A stretch of 64,000 nt of DNA from Laetiporus sulphureus 93-53 (GCF_001632365.1 NW_024468565.1:166228-230227), one strand, 5' to 3'. Positions 13,657-27,181 are shown, counted from the stretch's first letter. A program made the numbers and translations. Notes: generated by a model from the letters alone, not told the origin.

Positions 13657-14321
13657 CTACATTGCCAAGTTCTGTATCAAGAAATTTTGCAGGTCGACAA
13701 CATGAAAGGGATTCCTTGCTATAGCCTTCCCTTTCACTCCCCCCAATCCGAGGTTCCCGTAATCATCGGCACCCATCGAGATGAGCACGTCACGACCGGC
13801 GCACGACAGTACCACGTACGATGTTTCCCATCCCGCAGCTATCAAGCATGGGATGTAGCTTTACAGATCTCTCCCGCACGAGTGCATTCCGATGTCCAAC
13901 GGCCTGAAGTACGAAGTAGAAGCCGGACCCGAGTCGGCAAGATGTGAGGCTCCAAGTCGTCCCTTGCGTCCATCACAACTGCTCCATACCTGAGATTCTG
14001 CGACGTAGAGAGAAGTGCAAGCGTATGTTTGGCGCCGCATGCGATCTGAGTGATTGCACTAGTCGGGATGACCAGCGAAGATACACGGAGCAAAGAGAAG
14101 TGCGTCCTCGTCGATTCCCGTGGCGAGTTGACCTCGGGCGTTTGATCCAGCTGACAGAAGAGAGGTGAAGGCATCTGTGAAGAACACGGGAGATTTCGTT
14201 TAAAAGCACATCTGCTACTGACGTTCAGCTGAGTCCGTGCATGACTCAAAAGTGTTGGACTGTTGTAAGCGCCCGAAGCGCCGACACCAAAATCATTAGA
14301 CGCCCCCATCAGCTCTTTCAT
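13657..14321 (-). pseudogene. RCC1-repeat protein (ATS1-like), fragment
   Basis: Reading leftwards from the ATG at 14321 there is GASNDFGVGASG, then near 14000 TQIACGAKHTLALL, and at 13657-13845 GWETSYVVL followed by DVLISMGADDYGNLGLGG. These are blades of the RCC1 beta-propeller, most like the fungal ATS1/RCC1-like proteins. Only about 200 residues are visible, roughly half the usual length, and they fall in different frames, so introns or frameshifts must be assumed. The start lies head to head with the truncated aldolase downstream. Probably a truncated relic; a short functional gene cannot be excluded. Confidence 0.55.
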
Positions 14322-14536
14322 ATACTCTGACCCTGTGCGCGCGAAAAATAAAAAAATTCATCATCCATCGCCGTGTCGGTCTACTTTCTTCTGGCGGACG
14401 TCTCGAATTATAGCATCTGTGAATGAGGAACGGACCTCACTTTCTTTCCTCGTACTATTTGCACTGTCAGGACAGGCCAGACCGAGGCTGCTCAGACCTC
14501 TTGACCCTCTCACATCCTCACCACTCACAGCTGAAA

Positions 14537-15335
14537 GCTGCAGATCAAGTATGTTTTTGACGCTGGCTCGCGTGGGGCCATGGTTCCTATGGTGCGCTGT
14601 GATCTCATCTCCGATATATTCTCTGATTGATATGGCGTTTCTGACACGAGGTGTCCAAGTCTGCCCAAGCTCAAGCCATTGTAGCAGCCGCTCGTTTTCC
14701 ACCGAAGGGGATTCGCGGCTTCGAAAGTACTTTCACTGATTCTGTGTGGGGCATGGCATCCACAGAATATCTCGCAACTGCCAATGATGGGATACTGGTT
14801 GTTGTACAAGCCGAGACGCGATATGCCATGATGAATTTGGATGACATTCTTTCTGCAGATGGCCTCGGTATGCCCTTCATGCTTCCTGTTGATGATTGAC
14901 GGTGCGACTTACTTTTCGTTGTAGATGGTGTTCTCATTGGCCCGTATGATCTGTCGCTCTCGCATGTGTACCCATCGTCGTCTCCGGATCCTCACCCGGA
15001 ATTCGAGACGACGATCCAGAAGATACGAGAGAGTGCACATGCCAAAGGCAAGAAATGGTCAGTGGCATCGTGACCTGTTCCGGATGGCTTGCAAATCCAA
15101 GCGTCTTCTTCGTTCTTAGCTCCATGTTTTTCACTACGGGTTCCCATGCAGCTAAACGCGCCGAGCAAGGCTTTGACATGGTATGTGTCGTGTAGCCTCT
15201 TACGCCACAAGACTAACCATTATATAATAACAGATCAACGTCATCTCAGATGCCTCCGCACTCACGCAAGGCTTGGCGCAAAATATTGCAACAGCAGTGG
15301 GGCAGACTGCACCTTCGAAGTCTGTCGGATACTAA
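14537..15335 (+). pseudogene. HpcH/HpaI-family aldolase, 5'-truncated
   Basis: Members of this family are metal-dependent class II aldolases acting on pyruvate-type donors. Visible segments in order: YVFDAGSRGAMVPM (to 14591), intron 14592-14650, the stretch from 14651 with VVVQAETR, then IGPYDLSLS after an intron, an AAKRAEQGFDM segment, and a C-terminus ending VGY with stop at 15333-15335. The metal-binding Glu (in QAETR) and Asp (in GPYDLS) are kept. The N-terminal third of the barrel, with its catalytic His and Arg, was not found upstream, where the RCC1 relic begins at 14321. The exon joins traced in this half keep frame, so the damage seen is the missing 5' end. Confidence 0.65.
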
Positions 15336-17198
15336 TTCGTTGCTCCGCGATTTTCTGCATCTTCTATCGTGACGTGAAATTGCCATTGCTCGCTGCGTAC
15401 TTGCCGGTCGTGCTTTGTACTTACTCGGTGCAGGGAAGTCTCATACCGAATAGTACGTCCTCACGAGATCCGGTGACTTGCAAAAAGCGAGATTGATAGC
15501 TTTTACGTATCTGCACCGTCTTACGGAGATCCTAATAAAGAAGACGAAGACACCCCATCACTTCAACCGCTCATTCATCTTTCGGCCTCGACGCAGGTGT
15601 CATCGTGAAGGGACATTTCCATGCCATCGGCCTGTTCAGTCTCTCCCGCGATTCCTCCATTGTCTGATATTGCAAAAGAGTTTCTCATCAATCCTCCATG
15701 CCAATTGCTGTCAACTTTTCATATTTCGATAATGATTCGGTCGCTCCCATCGTTTTCCTCCTCTCGTGGTTTTCCGTGTCGCTCCCAGTGAAACTCAATT
15801 TATCAACGGTGTGTTGACGAAGCATCCACATGGGTATGTGCATTGAGTCACATCCTAGCACCGTCGAAGGCATTCCTTTCAGATTGCAGATTGTTTCGTT
15901 GTAATTCAAAACATGGTGTTTTAATGCCCTTCGCAAATCTCAAGATGGTCATTCGTAGAGGTGTTTCGTCGCTTTGAAGCAGCCTGATCAACACTATAAA
16001 GCCTCTCATCGTTCTTCAGGACCTTCTTCTATGTCCGCAAGCTCGCAAGAGTGACATCCATGCTGCATCCTCCCTCCCATTCTTTCTAGATGGCGGATAC
16101 TAGCGGAGAGCGTACGGTCGACAAAGTAACGATTGGTGGACCAGCCTGCGTCTTGCATTGTACTTGTGCATAACATACCAGGAGGATTTCATCAATGTCT
16201 CGAATCCGACGATAGGCCGACCGTTAGACAAAATTATCAAACAATGCCTGCAAAGGCCACTCCGGATTTTGGGGTTGAGCCTTAATCCTTGATTGATAAG
16301 CCATGCTATTGATGAGTGGGCTGTGCGGATGCTGTGGGCCGAATGGTCTTGTTTCATGTCGGCTCCCGACTTCCGTACTGTCTGACGATTGTGCACACTC
16401 GCGAGACTTTAGCAGGTCAAGGCATGCTGGCTTTGTTGTGGCAGACCTACTCCTACAGAGCCAGAGTGGGCATCTACAGTGTCTGCAAAAGACGGCCCGC
16501 ATTGATTGGCGGAGCAGCAGGGACCATCATGTGCTAAATGAAAGGGCTGATGCGAGGCGAGTCCAACGTCGAACCCTTCAACTTCGCCTTCGTGTGTGAT
16601 AATCTTCATGATTCCAATGTTTCTTCCGCTTGTCCTGATGGATGTTTACTCAGTAATCCATTAGCCAGTTCTCAGTTGCAGATGACTGATCTGGGTCGAT
16701 GCCGACCTGCAGTGAATTCGTACCATGTCAGACACCAGTGTGAGCAGGAAGCCATTCGCAGACAACAGCCAAGGCGTGAACCAGACTAATGAGCAATGTA
16801 TTGCAAGACTTCTGACAGTATGTACTAGACGTATACCTTCCTTGCTTCACTCATCCTCGATAGCAAATCGCACATTGTACTCGCGAGAGCTAAAACTGAG
16901 ACGTTGCTTCTGTGGCTGTCAAACCTGTGTCAGAGAACTGCATCCTTATTCAAGCCTTCCACACGTACCAGGTGACTGTTCTTTCATTTGATCAAGATAC
17001 ATATCGAGTCGGAAGTCGTCAGAAGGAGGTATTTTGAGGAATGGATCCGGCTGTAAGCGTAAAACGTTGAATTCGAGGCTCCGAACGGTAGATACTACAA
17101 GCCTACCGCATTTTCTTCGCTCATGTGCAGTAATAGATTATTCATCGCATCCTCGCTGGACTTGAAGTCAACTGTATCTGGCCGTGTACCTGTCACGT
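15336..17198. other. Region without assignable gene
   Basis: No gene recognised on either strand. Open frames are short and lack domain signatures. A minus-strand frame near 15790-15840 contains VDKLSFTGSD, faintly like the aldehyde dehydrogenase SFTGS motif, but nothing around it supports that call. Confidence 0.35.
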
Positions 17199-18442
17199 TC
17201 ACATCAGAATGCTACGGCGATACTTCAGTCTACGCTCACCATGAACCATTTGTGTGTTTAACTTCTTAGCGTCGACGACTATCCTACGTCTTTTTCGAGA
17301 ACTCTGCTCGACATCATTGCTGTTATCGATATCATGAACACGCTTCAGCGAATAGGCTGTCAGTGCCGTCTGCTCAGGAGCTGACGCCACAGGGAAAACG
17401 TTGGTGGAAAGCAAATATGTGCACTGCCTTGTGTCACTCAGATTCTCGAGGAGTGCAAATTCCTCCGGGGTCGTCAGCTGGGGGTCAGCTCCGAGCACGG
17501 GCACCAAGGAGATGGCTGGCGTTTTGGTGTTCTCGATGGGCTGGCAAGTCGAGCTTGATAATGTCACTGATAAATTGTCGTGCCATTCCGCCATGGGCAA
17601 CGTCTTCACGAGTCGTTCTTTAAGAAGTTGAAGACTCCGGATCAGCCAATAGTCGCAATTTTTGACCTGAGCAAATGACCTTTGTAGACAAATGACTCGC
17701 GTTCCTGTCGCGTCTGCTTTCTGGTGTCGTCGAATCTCGGGTAAGGACCAGGCGATACTAGATTGTGACTCGCAATTCCCACTTGTTCGTGCCTCTCTGT
17801 TGGAATCTGAGCGAAATGGCAAATCAGGCGTCAACCGCATTCATGGCAATTGGCATAATTATGATACATACATGTGACCCGCTTTCTTGGATCTCTGTTA
17901 GAATCTTTCGGGCAAGAGGATCCTTCATCAGGGCGGCAACTACTCCCTTCGCACGGATGTCTTGAGAAGTCACGATGGCTGATAGGAGACATTCGACTAG
18001 GTGTAGCCTGCGTTCGATAGCATGCAGATAGCCTTTTGGCGGGCCACGCCTCTGTTCCACGGCTGATTTCTCATGAGACCGGACGAAAGCTCGTTTACAA
18101 TGCGAGAACCCTATTGTACCTGAAAAAACACATTCTGCCAGGGACTAGTGCGTCAAGCGTCGTTGACAATCGTCAAATGGCAAATCAACTTACTCGCTCT
18201 GTCTTCATCACATTTCTTGCACTTATCTTTATTGCTACTGTTGGGCTCGCACTTCGCTTTGAAATCGCGACACCTGTGACACGCTGTACCCAAGAATGAT
18301 GGGCATGGATGAATGAGCAAATCCGCCCCAATCCGAGCAGCTTACCTCTAGAGTTTCTTGAACGGTCAAGAGTTTCTGGTGGGGAAGAAATTCCTTCACC
18401 AAGGTCGCTATCAGCTGCGTATGACGTCTGCATGTTGTACAT
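17199..18442 (-). CDS. Zn2Cys6 transcription factor (Agaricomycete GPPKGY type)
   Basis: Exon 1 (18442-18346) begins with ATG (or the ATG at 18433). Exon 2 (18283-18194) encodes ACHRCRDFKAKC and five of the six zinc-binding cysteines; the sixth is restored by splicing to exon 3 at 18134. Spacing is C-x2-C-x6-C-x10-C-x2-C-x6-C, as expected for a binuclear zinc cluster that binds DNA. Exon 3 continues with RRGPPKGYLHAIERRLHLVE and DPLARKIL, the linker helix of a common Agaricomycete subgroup. The large frame 17840-17199 (EWHDNLSVTL, then basic SRKRRRIVV) probably forms the C-terminal region. Its joining to exon 3 is uncertain. Probably a real nuclear regulator; targets unknown. Confidence 0.65.
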
Positions 18443-20870
18443 TGGACGTATCGGTGACCTGCGGCGTGGTTAATGGAAGCTGGTGCATGCAAAGATGATG
18501 CTTCCTAAAGGTCTGGTGAATGTGGGTGCGAAGGGAGGAACAAGTCGGGAAGAAGACGCTGGTTGCAGGGGGGGGAGGCAAATTGCATGCGGTGAGAAAT
18601 ATGAACTCTAAAATGTCCAGCCTTGCAGCGCCGGAAGTTACCAGCCACTATGACTGCATCCTCTTCGCTAGAATGCATTCCCTGCATTCCGTGCAGATGC
18701 CGTCCTGATATCAGAAGCGAGCTTCTATTTCTCCACAGGAGCGGAAGGATCTCAGACATGGACACCAATTACAATTGCAAAGAACACGTGAACACAGAGC
18801 TCCATTCTATCGGCGATCGCGTGAGATGCAATTTGCGTTATCACACTTGGTCTGCACCATGCTCGTTCATGACTATCAGATACTTCGTCAGCGATCGCCG
18901 ACGGAAAAGATATCCGAGTCAGGAATCCCATTCCTTCGTTATCGTGAATGGCACGCAGCTAACAGTAATGAATATCGAGGTATACGGTTGTAATTATGTA
19001 CCTGACAAACCTCGTTCTCTTCGCGATGGTTGCCATCTTAACCATGACGGCTCGTGCAGAGTCCAGCGTGGTTACTTGGCTACTTCCGCTTGTGACAGGA
19101 CCCGTTGGTATTAAACAGGATAGAGTCATGCTCAGTACTCATAGAACTACGTAGGAAGGAGTGTAAGATGCCCAGAACGAGTGACATGAATGAATAATCT
19201 CACAGTGCATCGACCTCAGTTTCGCGAACCTCTGACACGCGGTGTACCGCCTGACAAGCAACAATCTAATATTATGCGTAAGAGTATAAGCGGATAATAC
19301 GAATAACAGTCGTACCGTAGATGCCGTAGCAGCAGGACAGTTGAATAGCAATCTGTTCACCAAATTGGCCTCTTCGGTGGGATTTGGCGGCACTGAGCGC
19401 CAGCTCCACTGCATTCAGCAATATGGCGTAAATGAACCGTGCGACAAGCGTTGCGTTCTTTGTGTATGTAACGACCAACCTTCAAAAGCATGCCTGACAC
19501 AAGTAAACAGAGCTAAATAGCTTCGTGACTGACCATGCAGCATTAACGATCAGCATCCCGTAAGCCTGGTGTGCAGCGGGGACTGTTCGAGGGAATATAT
19601 TTCTCTAAGGCAAGATTGATGCTAGCCAGTCCGGCAGCGGCATCACTGGTCAACTATGGAAGAACAGTTACAAATTCTTGCGGTGGTTATTGTTCAGGTA
19701 AAATGTGACCCGCCTGCTTGAAATTTATAAACACTTGGTAATCAATTTTCCTAGTACCGTCATCAAAGGCTACGGCCAATAAATGAGAACACCTACTCAC
19801 AAATGATGTCAAGAGATATCAGATCGCCCACAACAGCTTTTGAGTCGATGCAGATTCTTGGGAAAAAATGCTTACATGCCAACCAAAGCGGCGAAAAGAC
19901 GACCCTTTGCCGCCTAGTAGGATATCTTCTCCTCACTTACACAACGAATGCTATCAAAAATATATGGATACTCACAGATGGCCGCTCAAATCGCCTTCCC
20001 GGGAACTATGACCAATCGGAACTGAGTAAGCAAAAATTCCCAGTTATCGATGTAGGCTTGATACGTGGATGCACTTCCGAGATAATAGACTCACAGATAT
20101 ATGCCTGTCATCGTATGCATGCTTCTGCTATAAGTAATAGCTGACTATCATTCGAAACAACGGACCGAGTTTGATTGGGAGCGGACAAGCCTTCGCTCGC
20201 ATCGACTGCGCTGGTCCGGCCCACGTCGGCATTTTGTCCTTGACTGGGGAAGACGAGACATGAGAGCTTCCACCTTGAAATCACTCCATACGGAAACCCC
20301 GATATCTACAGTCGTTAAATCAGCCTGCGTCACCAACCTATTCGACCTTCACGGGCCAACGACACACCGAGACGTAGCATTCGGTGCTCCGACTTCTCCA
20401 CATCCTAACCTCGAGACCGCTTGCGTATTTCAACTCGCGGAGGCGACACAACGACATCGGATGAAGCACAAGTGGGACAATTCGGGAAGTCGTGCTCATG
20501 ATCACCTCGCCGGAGAGTCGGGCCCGAAGCCAAGGTCGCTAGAAAGTACTCGCCCAGAATATTCTCGCCAGATGGTTGCGCAACTGATGCACGCGGCCAC
20601 ATACTGCAATGACCGCAATGAAACCTATATCATGTTCAATCGATGTTCCAGATACGCGCTCTAGTCCTAATCGGTGTAAGTACTGGCGGAGCCTAGCCGA
20701 TCGGATGCAATCAAGGAGACATTGACATATGATTGGACGGTGACCGAGTTTGGCGCCCTAAGCCGCAAGTTCCAAATAACTTTTGGCTATCCATAGTGGC
20801 AGACTACCCCTGAAGTTCATCATTACACGTGCGTTATGTAACAGCACACTAGCCTCGATGATTGTTCACA
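18443..20870. other. Region without assignable gene
   Basis: Only short overlapping frames are open on both strands; none carries a motif I can name. A run of seven or more G lies near 18570. The region is probably intergenic or fully decayed sequence. Confidence 0.35.
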
Positions 20871-20879
20871 GCAGCGCTC

Positions 20880-21431
<552 letters not shown>

Positions 21432-21639
21432 TAGCTGGGTCGTTGGTGCACTCGATGCCTCATGGCGAACTGTTCGCGAGATACTGATTCATTACCTCTC
21501 AGAGGAGGTAGAGCGTGGGTTGAGGACACAGAGGGCGAGATGAAGCTTATGTAAGTGAGTCTTGCGTGCACCTTGGAAAAGCTGCATCAATCTACAACTT
21601 GCCGCCGTGTCCTCAATTTCAGCCACGCCGTATCCTCGT

Positions 21640-23120
21640 CACTCACGATCCTGACCTCGTCCTCCGTTTCCAAGATCTCAGTGTTCAGCTTCTTGTCAGT
21701 TCTCTGGACAACCCCTTCAGAACATCATTCCCGAGCTATCTCCCTGCACTGACCATTGATGTCACGCCTCTGCTTCCCTTCGTCTGTTCACCTGTACCTC
21801 GTCTGCGGCTTGATATCATCTTCACAATCCGGACTAGAGAAGCAGATCACATCAAATCCCACGAGTCCCGCTATCGACAATATCTACCTCGCGCCCAAGT
21901 CACTCGAATGTGTCGTCACCACGAAAAATGGGGCGTTGGTTCTATTCAGGCTCGATAACGAGAATGCAGAGTGTTCGGTCGAGTCCTCCGATGACGAGCT
22001 CGTGTCTTTGGTGCATACATCTGTTCAGCCATTCCTCGGAATCAAGGCTGGTCGGGCACAGATCACTGCATGTGCGATATCCGACGTTGGTTAGTGTTGA
22101 TTGCTTGTCGCGTCAGGCATGATATTGATGAACACCATGTAGGCTTCCTCGCAGTGGAATATTCTTCTGGCTACTCTGCTCGTCGTCGACCTCCGGGGAC
22201 CCGGAGCGATATATCGGGATATGCCATCATCTAAGCAGGAGCACAGACATTCATTCCACGGTCGCAGCCCATTTTCCGACCGAGACCCGGTTGTGTCGCC
22301 AACGTGGTCCATCTGTCCAACATCCTCCGGTAAGGTCATATGGTTCCAGTGACGTGTACATGACAGTTGATGCGTCGCCACTGACAGATCCTTTTTCCCG
22401 CGTTCGCCTCATTGCCGTCGTCTCCTCCGGTATCGTCTTCATCCACATGCTCTTTCGCACGCCTTCCGGCACATGGACCGTCTCTGGTGCCCCAACAAGC
22501 GGCGAAGGCGCCGCGCACACTGTTCCAGGTGGCTCCATCGTGCTGGATGCAAAGACCGGTGCCCAGTGCCGAGCCAATGGAGAAGGTCTGGCCACCGTTC
22601 TCGCACACGAGGCCTCGGCTGCGGGCGGAGGGCCGAAGCAGAGGCTGTGTGTGTGGGTGAGCGCCGGCGCGAAGGGCGCGCGGTGCGTGGCGGATGTAGA
22701 TGAGGAAAGGATCGCGAGGACGGACTAGGCGAGTCGCGCAGCTGTGTTGAGGGTGGAGGTGGTTCAGAAGAACGGTGAGTGCTGAGATTTAGGTCCGTAT
22801 ATGCATGATTGATGGGGAGGAAGTATAGGTGGTTGCGTGTTGGTTGCGTTCACAGAACGCACAGAGGCACCAGTCTATTCCCCTACCCTACCTCGAACAC
22901 CTTCACTGCCTCCAGCCTCCACAGTCATCTCTATCGTACGGCACTGTTCCTTTGACTCCTTCCATAATCTCACGTATAATGTTGTCCACAGTGTTCTCAG
23001 CACCAAGCCTTCTGGCCACTACGTCACGCACACGATCGACCCTGCCTCCGGGCTCGCGCGTCAAACGGGTTATCGCACGCTCTTCGCGACGCGGCGGATG
23101 GCTCCATACGCTTTCCATGC
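21640..23120 (+). pseudogene. Lgl/tomosyn/Sro7-like SNARE regulator, C-terminal part, broken
   Basis: Tomosyn/Lgl proteins are WD40 proteins that bind SNAREs and regulate exocytosis. Recognisable pieces: LTIDVTPLL (about 21740), a long stretch from 21850 containing CVVTTKNGALVLFRLDN, ISDVG-intron-GFLAVEYSSG, then LLVVDLRGPGAIYR in a shifted frame, 22390-22730 with DPFSRVRLIAVVSSG and VWVSAGAKGARCVADV, and after an intron LVAFTE, LPYLEHLHCLQPP and SGLARQTGYRTLF. Frameshifts occur near 22175 and 22885 (one extra C in a run). The N-terminal propeller half is absent upstream, where the Rab relic sits, so this is a truncated, frameshifted copy. Confidence 0.65.
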
Positions 23121-23124
23121 GAAG

Positions 23125-23484
23125 TCACGTATACCAGCCAGAGCTTTGAGAGCTTGCCAGGGGCCCGGGGTACTTTGCAAGCGGATGCCACGGCGAGAGG
23201 CGATACGCGACGAGGAACGCGAGCAATGTCGAGAGATGGACGGCGTACGAGAATAACACAGAGTGGGTGGTCGATTGCAGGGCAGGGCGGAGCACTGCAG
23301 GCATGGCCGGGAGGAGACCAAGTAGCACAATGAGCGAGAGGAGGTCGTTCGGTTCGTATCTCTTGAACATCAGGTATGCGACCTGTCAGATCCAGTCATC
23401 AGCATACGAAACGTCCAGGAGGGGCTCTAAACTTACGAAGCCAAGGCCAAAGGCGAACGCGAGGCCGCCTTCAAGCGTCGACAT
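23125..23484 (-). pseudogene. Cytochrome P450, N-terminal fragment
   Basis: From the ATG at 23484: MSTLEGGLAFAFGLGF, a short intron, then two to three hydrophobic membrane segments (23370-23190) and the proline hinge HPLAKYPGPLA. This is the usual start of Agaricomycete P450s: an ER membrane anchor, then the Pro-rich hinge before the heme domain. Right after the hinge, a loss of about four bases compared with the expected LASKLSKLW continuation shifts frame and gives a stop at 23125. No I-helix, ExxR or heme Cys signature is found further left. The fragment abuts the tail of the Lgl relic on the opposite strand. Function is not possible from this piece. Confidence 0.6.
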
Positions 23485-24235
23485 AATTGTCGCGGGACGG
23501 TCGTGTAAAACGTAGCGGTTGAACGCATTGAATGCGCTTTACGTTCTCTGACAGAAGCGCGCGCCTCTCGGTATACCCTGAAACGCAAAACGACATCCGT
23601 CACACATGGCGGAGGAGTGGTCATCGTGATGATTCTCCATAAATATGGGCAAATGGGGTGGCTTGCCGCATTATCCACGCGAGATCTTGAAAGGCTAGCT
23701 AGCGACTATAGACGCCACCACTCCATTCTGCAACCATGATCAGCGTTGCGGCTCGTCGACATACCCATCGTCCACCAGCGTCACACCGTCTCCGTGATGT
23801 CACGCGTTCCGCATTGACTCTCCTCCGAAGGGGCGCGTTCTGCCATAACTATGTATCTCTTTTCGACGAACTCGTCTTGGAGCCCAACCGCAGACATGGT
23901 CGCCCAGCGACTGTACCCTCGACAACTTCAACAAAGTTGTCTCTCGTGCACTTGAGAGGATGATCAAGCGCGGCCCTCGCGCTCTACATCAACCACGACC
24001 TCTCGATTGATGGACGATGGCATCGAACTGCACAACAGATGCACATATTCGTGATGACGGGCTGCATTGGGGGCATCTACCAGTGGATTCCGGAATGCGA
24101 ATGGAGCAGGGATCTGTCGAAGATAATGTCCGTGGTGACCGGCGCATAGGCAAACCTTTTCAGCCCATCTTTGTTTTCTCCCTTCATCTTTTACCCCGAT
24201 CTTTCTACCTGCACAGCTACAGAGTATCCAACAAA

Positions 24236-25535
24236 ATGCAATCAGCGTATCTATGGTCTCAACAGCGGCTCACGCTCACGCCTCCCCTCACGATCCCGAC
24301 GCTCGGTGTCGCCCCTCCCAACACACCGTCGCCTTCGCCTTTCGCTAGATATGGTCATGCAATGCCGACGACGGCCACTGCCGAGGCGAGCTTTATCAAT
24401 TCGGCGGTCTTGTGCACGATACCGTGCGCAATGAGCTCTATCTGCTGTCAACGCGAGACTTGTCGGCAACGCTTTTGCAGACGGCGGGAGAGATTCCCTC
24501 GCCTAGGGTGGGACATGCGAGTGCATTGATCGGGTATGTGCTTATCGTCTGGGGTGGTAACACAAAGAATAGCGGGGCAAGCTCGGGGGACGAGCAAGAT
24601 GAGAGACTGTACCTGTTGAACCTTGGTATGTGCCATGCTGCTTATCTGCCCAAGACTGCACTTACCAAAACGTTGATTACAGTTTCGCAAGAGTGGACAC
24701 GTGTAGCTGTCTATGGCCCGGCGCCAGTAGGTCGTTACGGGCATGCAGTCACGATGGTCGGTCCGAAATTCTACATGTTTGAAGTCGACGGCGAGTAACT
24801 TGAATGATCTGTGGGCTTTTGACTTGAATACTCGTAAGCCAACCACATCACACTTCTTGTGATGTCATACGTAACTAACGTGGTTGCAGTACGAACAAAA
24901 GCAACATGAGAACTGGTCGAGCCCGCGGAAGGCTCGCCGAGGCCAGCGCAGCAGACCGGCCATATTTGTGTAACTTACGAGAACAAGATTGTCCTGTGCG
25001 TCCCCGCTTGAGTTAATCGTGTCTCATAGCTGACTGAACCACTTGTAGTTTCGGCGGTACAGACTGCGAGTATCACTACAATGACACATGGATGTTTGAC
25101 ACGATGATGAGTACATAGTCCGAGTTGATATATATCGGTTACGTTCCTTCGCCACGAGAGGGCCACGTTGCGTCGCTAGTTGACGATTTGGAGGTAGGGG
25201 ATTGGATGGAAAGGATTTGGGCGACCTTGGCGCTTTCAAGATATCCAGTGAGAGCATTTTCATGACCACCTAATGTCAGCTGAATGTCTATCGCAATCTC
25301 TTAGACCAGCGATGGTATATGTTTCAGAAAATAGGTTCGGCACCGAGCCCTCGTTCTGGGCATGCTATGGCCTCCGTGGGCTCGCGGGTGTTTGTGCTTG
25401 GTGGTCTCGGAGGAGAGCCCGTGGATCCAAACATCATACCTGTCTTGGAGACTGGTGGGTATGATCGATGTATTTGATCCGCCAGATGCTCATAGTTTCA
25501 TCTGCATTGCAGAGAATATAAAGTATCCAAGCCGT
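24236..25535 (+). pseudogene. Kelch-repeat protein (Tea1-like) N-terminal propeller, frameshifted
   Basis: Starts MQSAYLWSQQRLTLTPP (ATG 24236), then runs through kelch blades: PSPRVGHASALIG, APVGRYGHAVTMVG, QQTGHICVTYENKIVLFGG, PSPREGHVASLVDD, FGGRGLDGKDLGDLGAFKIS, SPRSGHAMASVGSRVFVLGG. The order matches fungal Tea1-type cell-end marker proteins. Frame is broken near 24385 (one G lost in a GGG), near 24783-24795 (a Gly-Gly pair lost and one A gained), near 25110 and near 25190. After the last blade only ENIKYP follows, and the long coiled-coil C-terminus is missing. Decayed copy. Confidence 0.7.
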
Positions 25536-25679
25536 TCTTGAAGTCGAAGAATTAAGGCCCTGGAAATGTCACTTTGGGTTAGAGAATCGTGAGGGAAATT
25601 GACAGACGATTACGGCATAGAGCAATGCAATTGAAGACATGATCATTCTATGCGGTGTCATGAGGTCGCGTCCGGGGCA

Positions 25680-26760
25680 TCGGAGTCAACGCGCTGCTAT
25701 ACGGCGGTCCGACATTGATGCGTTCGCTCGGGTTGCAGGGCGATAGCGTGACACCGATGGTATCGGGCGGCATTGGGATCGTGCAGTTCCTGGCTGCGCT
25801 TCCTGTCATCGTCATCATCAATCGGGTAGGCGAGTGAATATGACATTGGAGTTGTTACAGTGCTAACGCACCATTTAGGACGCAGGCCGCTGTTGAGAGG
25901 TCCGTGATGGATGACCTCGGCGATCATTCCTGGGCTTGGTGCTGACGAGTTGGACGAATAGGAGGCAGTGCAATCATGGCGTTGTCGCACTTCTGCATCG
26001 CTATCCTGGTGTGATTTCACGTGTGACTCCATGGTCACGCACCGCTGATGAATCATTCACAGGTTCGGCAGTACGAAGGCGCATGGGAGTCGCATACGTT
26101 TGCTGCATGGATATGCGTCGGGTATGTAAGCGTAGTCGTAGTCATACCCTCTTTGTCCCATCTTGTTTCTCTCCAGGTGTGTTTACCTATTCAGCGCGGC
26201 CTATGGTATGAGCTATGGTCCGATAGGGTGGGTGCTTCCTACGGAAGTATTCCCACTATCGGTTCGTAGCAAGGGCGTGTCACTTTCGACGGCGTCGAAC
26301 TGGTTCAACAACTGTGAGTCATGGCATACGACCTTGTTGAGCTTCGACGAAAGTAGCCCTCACATTTGAATAGTTCTCATCGGCCTACTCACACCAGAGA
26401 TCACAGAGATCACACCTTCGTCAGTGTTTTGCAACCTCAATGCTATTCGAGCTATTGCTCAACTGACTACTCGTATTAAGGGGCACATTCCTCGTGTTCA
26501 CCATTGCGTGCTTTTTTGGCTATATCTGGTCAACCTACGCTGTGCGAGAGGCAGCCAACATTTCTCTCGAGGAGATGGACGAAGTGTTCAGTTCGTCAGC
26601 TGGCTGCGAAGATGCCAATCTGAAACAGCAGGTGGGTTACCATGCCCGACATATCTCTGTCGTCTTGGACGCAGGTCTCATGCTTCTCGCAGATTGAGCA
26701 AGACCTCGGCTTGCATGACTTGGTTCAACGGTGGGCCGCACTGTGCTACTATATCATAGT
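25680..26760 (+). pseudogene. MFS sugar transporter, C-terminal half, broken
   Basis: Segments typical of fungal sugar/H+ symporters appear in order but in changing frames: GVNALLYGGPTLMRSLGLQG (about 25685), GGIGIVQFLAALPVIVIINR, GRRPLLRG, then about 26190-26310 YGMSYGPIGWVLPTEVFPLS and KGVSLSTASNWFNN, about 26490-26600 FLVFTIACFFGYIWSTYAV and LEEMDEVF, and EQDLGLHDLVQR at the end. This corresponds to transmembrane segments 7-12 and the cytosolic tail. Segments 1-6 are missing; the kelch relic occupies that space. In-frame breaks near 25870-26060 make a functional product unlikely. Confidence 0.65.
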
Positions 26761-27181
26761 GTCCTAGGCGTGTAGTTCCTTTCCCTTTGTCGCGGCATTT
26801 GCGGGATCCTATAGAATCACTCCGTTGAGTAGATATATCATATTGCTTGGGTATCGTGATTGACTATATAGTAATGTCATGTCGTAGAATAGGTCGTATA
26901 ATGGTTCAATTGCATCTCACATGGAAGGATTTTCTTGACATTTAGTGCAGCACGAAACAATAAACGGAATCTCGATGCATTGGTGTCGATGACATACAGC
27001 AGCAACACGAACAAAATGAAACGAGAGACGAGAATGGCTACACTACGAAAAGATCCAGATGCGAGTGATGGACACGACGGACACGCGGTGATGAGGCGGC
27101 AAATGCGAAGCAACGGAAGGCTGAAGGTACTATATATAATCATCTTTGTGCGAAATTGTAAAAAAATGTAATATCTGTGTT
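26761..27181. other. Short AT-rich intergenic stretch between convergent genes
   Basis: Lies between the end of the transporter relic and the transportin stop codon. No gene seen. It should contain the 3' end of the transportin transcript; no clear terminator motif can be pointed to. Confidence 0.4.

Noticed and set aside
15780..15840. Minus-strand VDKLSFTGSD, like the aldehyde dehydrogenase SFTGS motif
   Set aside because: Ten residues only; no catalytic Cys or Glu region or other ALDH segment lies around it.
24400..25460. Two separate kelch genes
   Set aside because: The blades follow the order of one Tea1-type propeller; frame changes are explained by small indels and introns.
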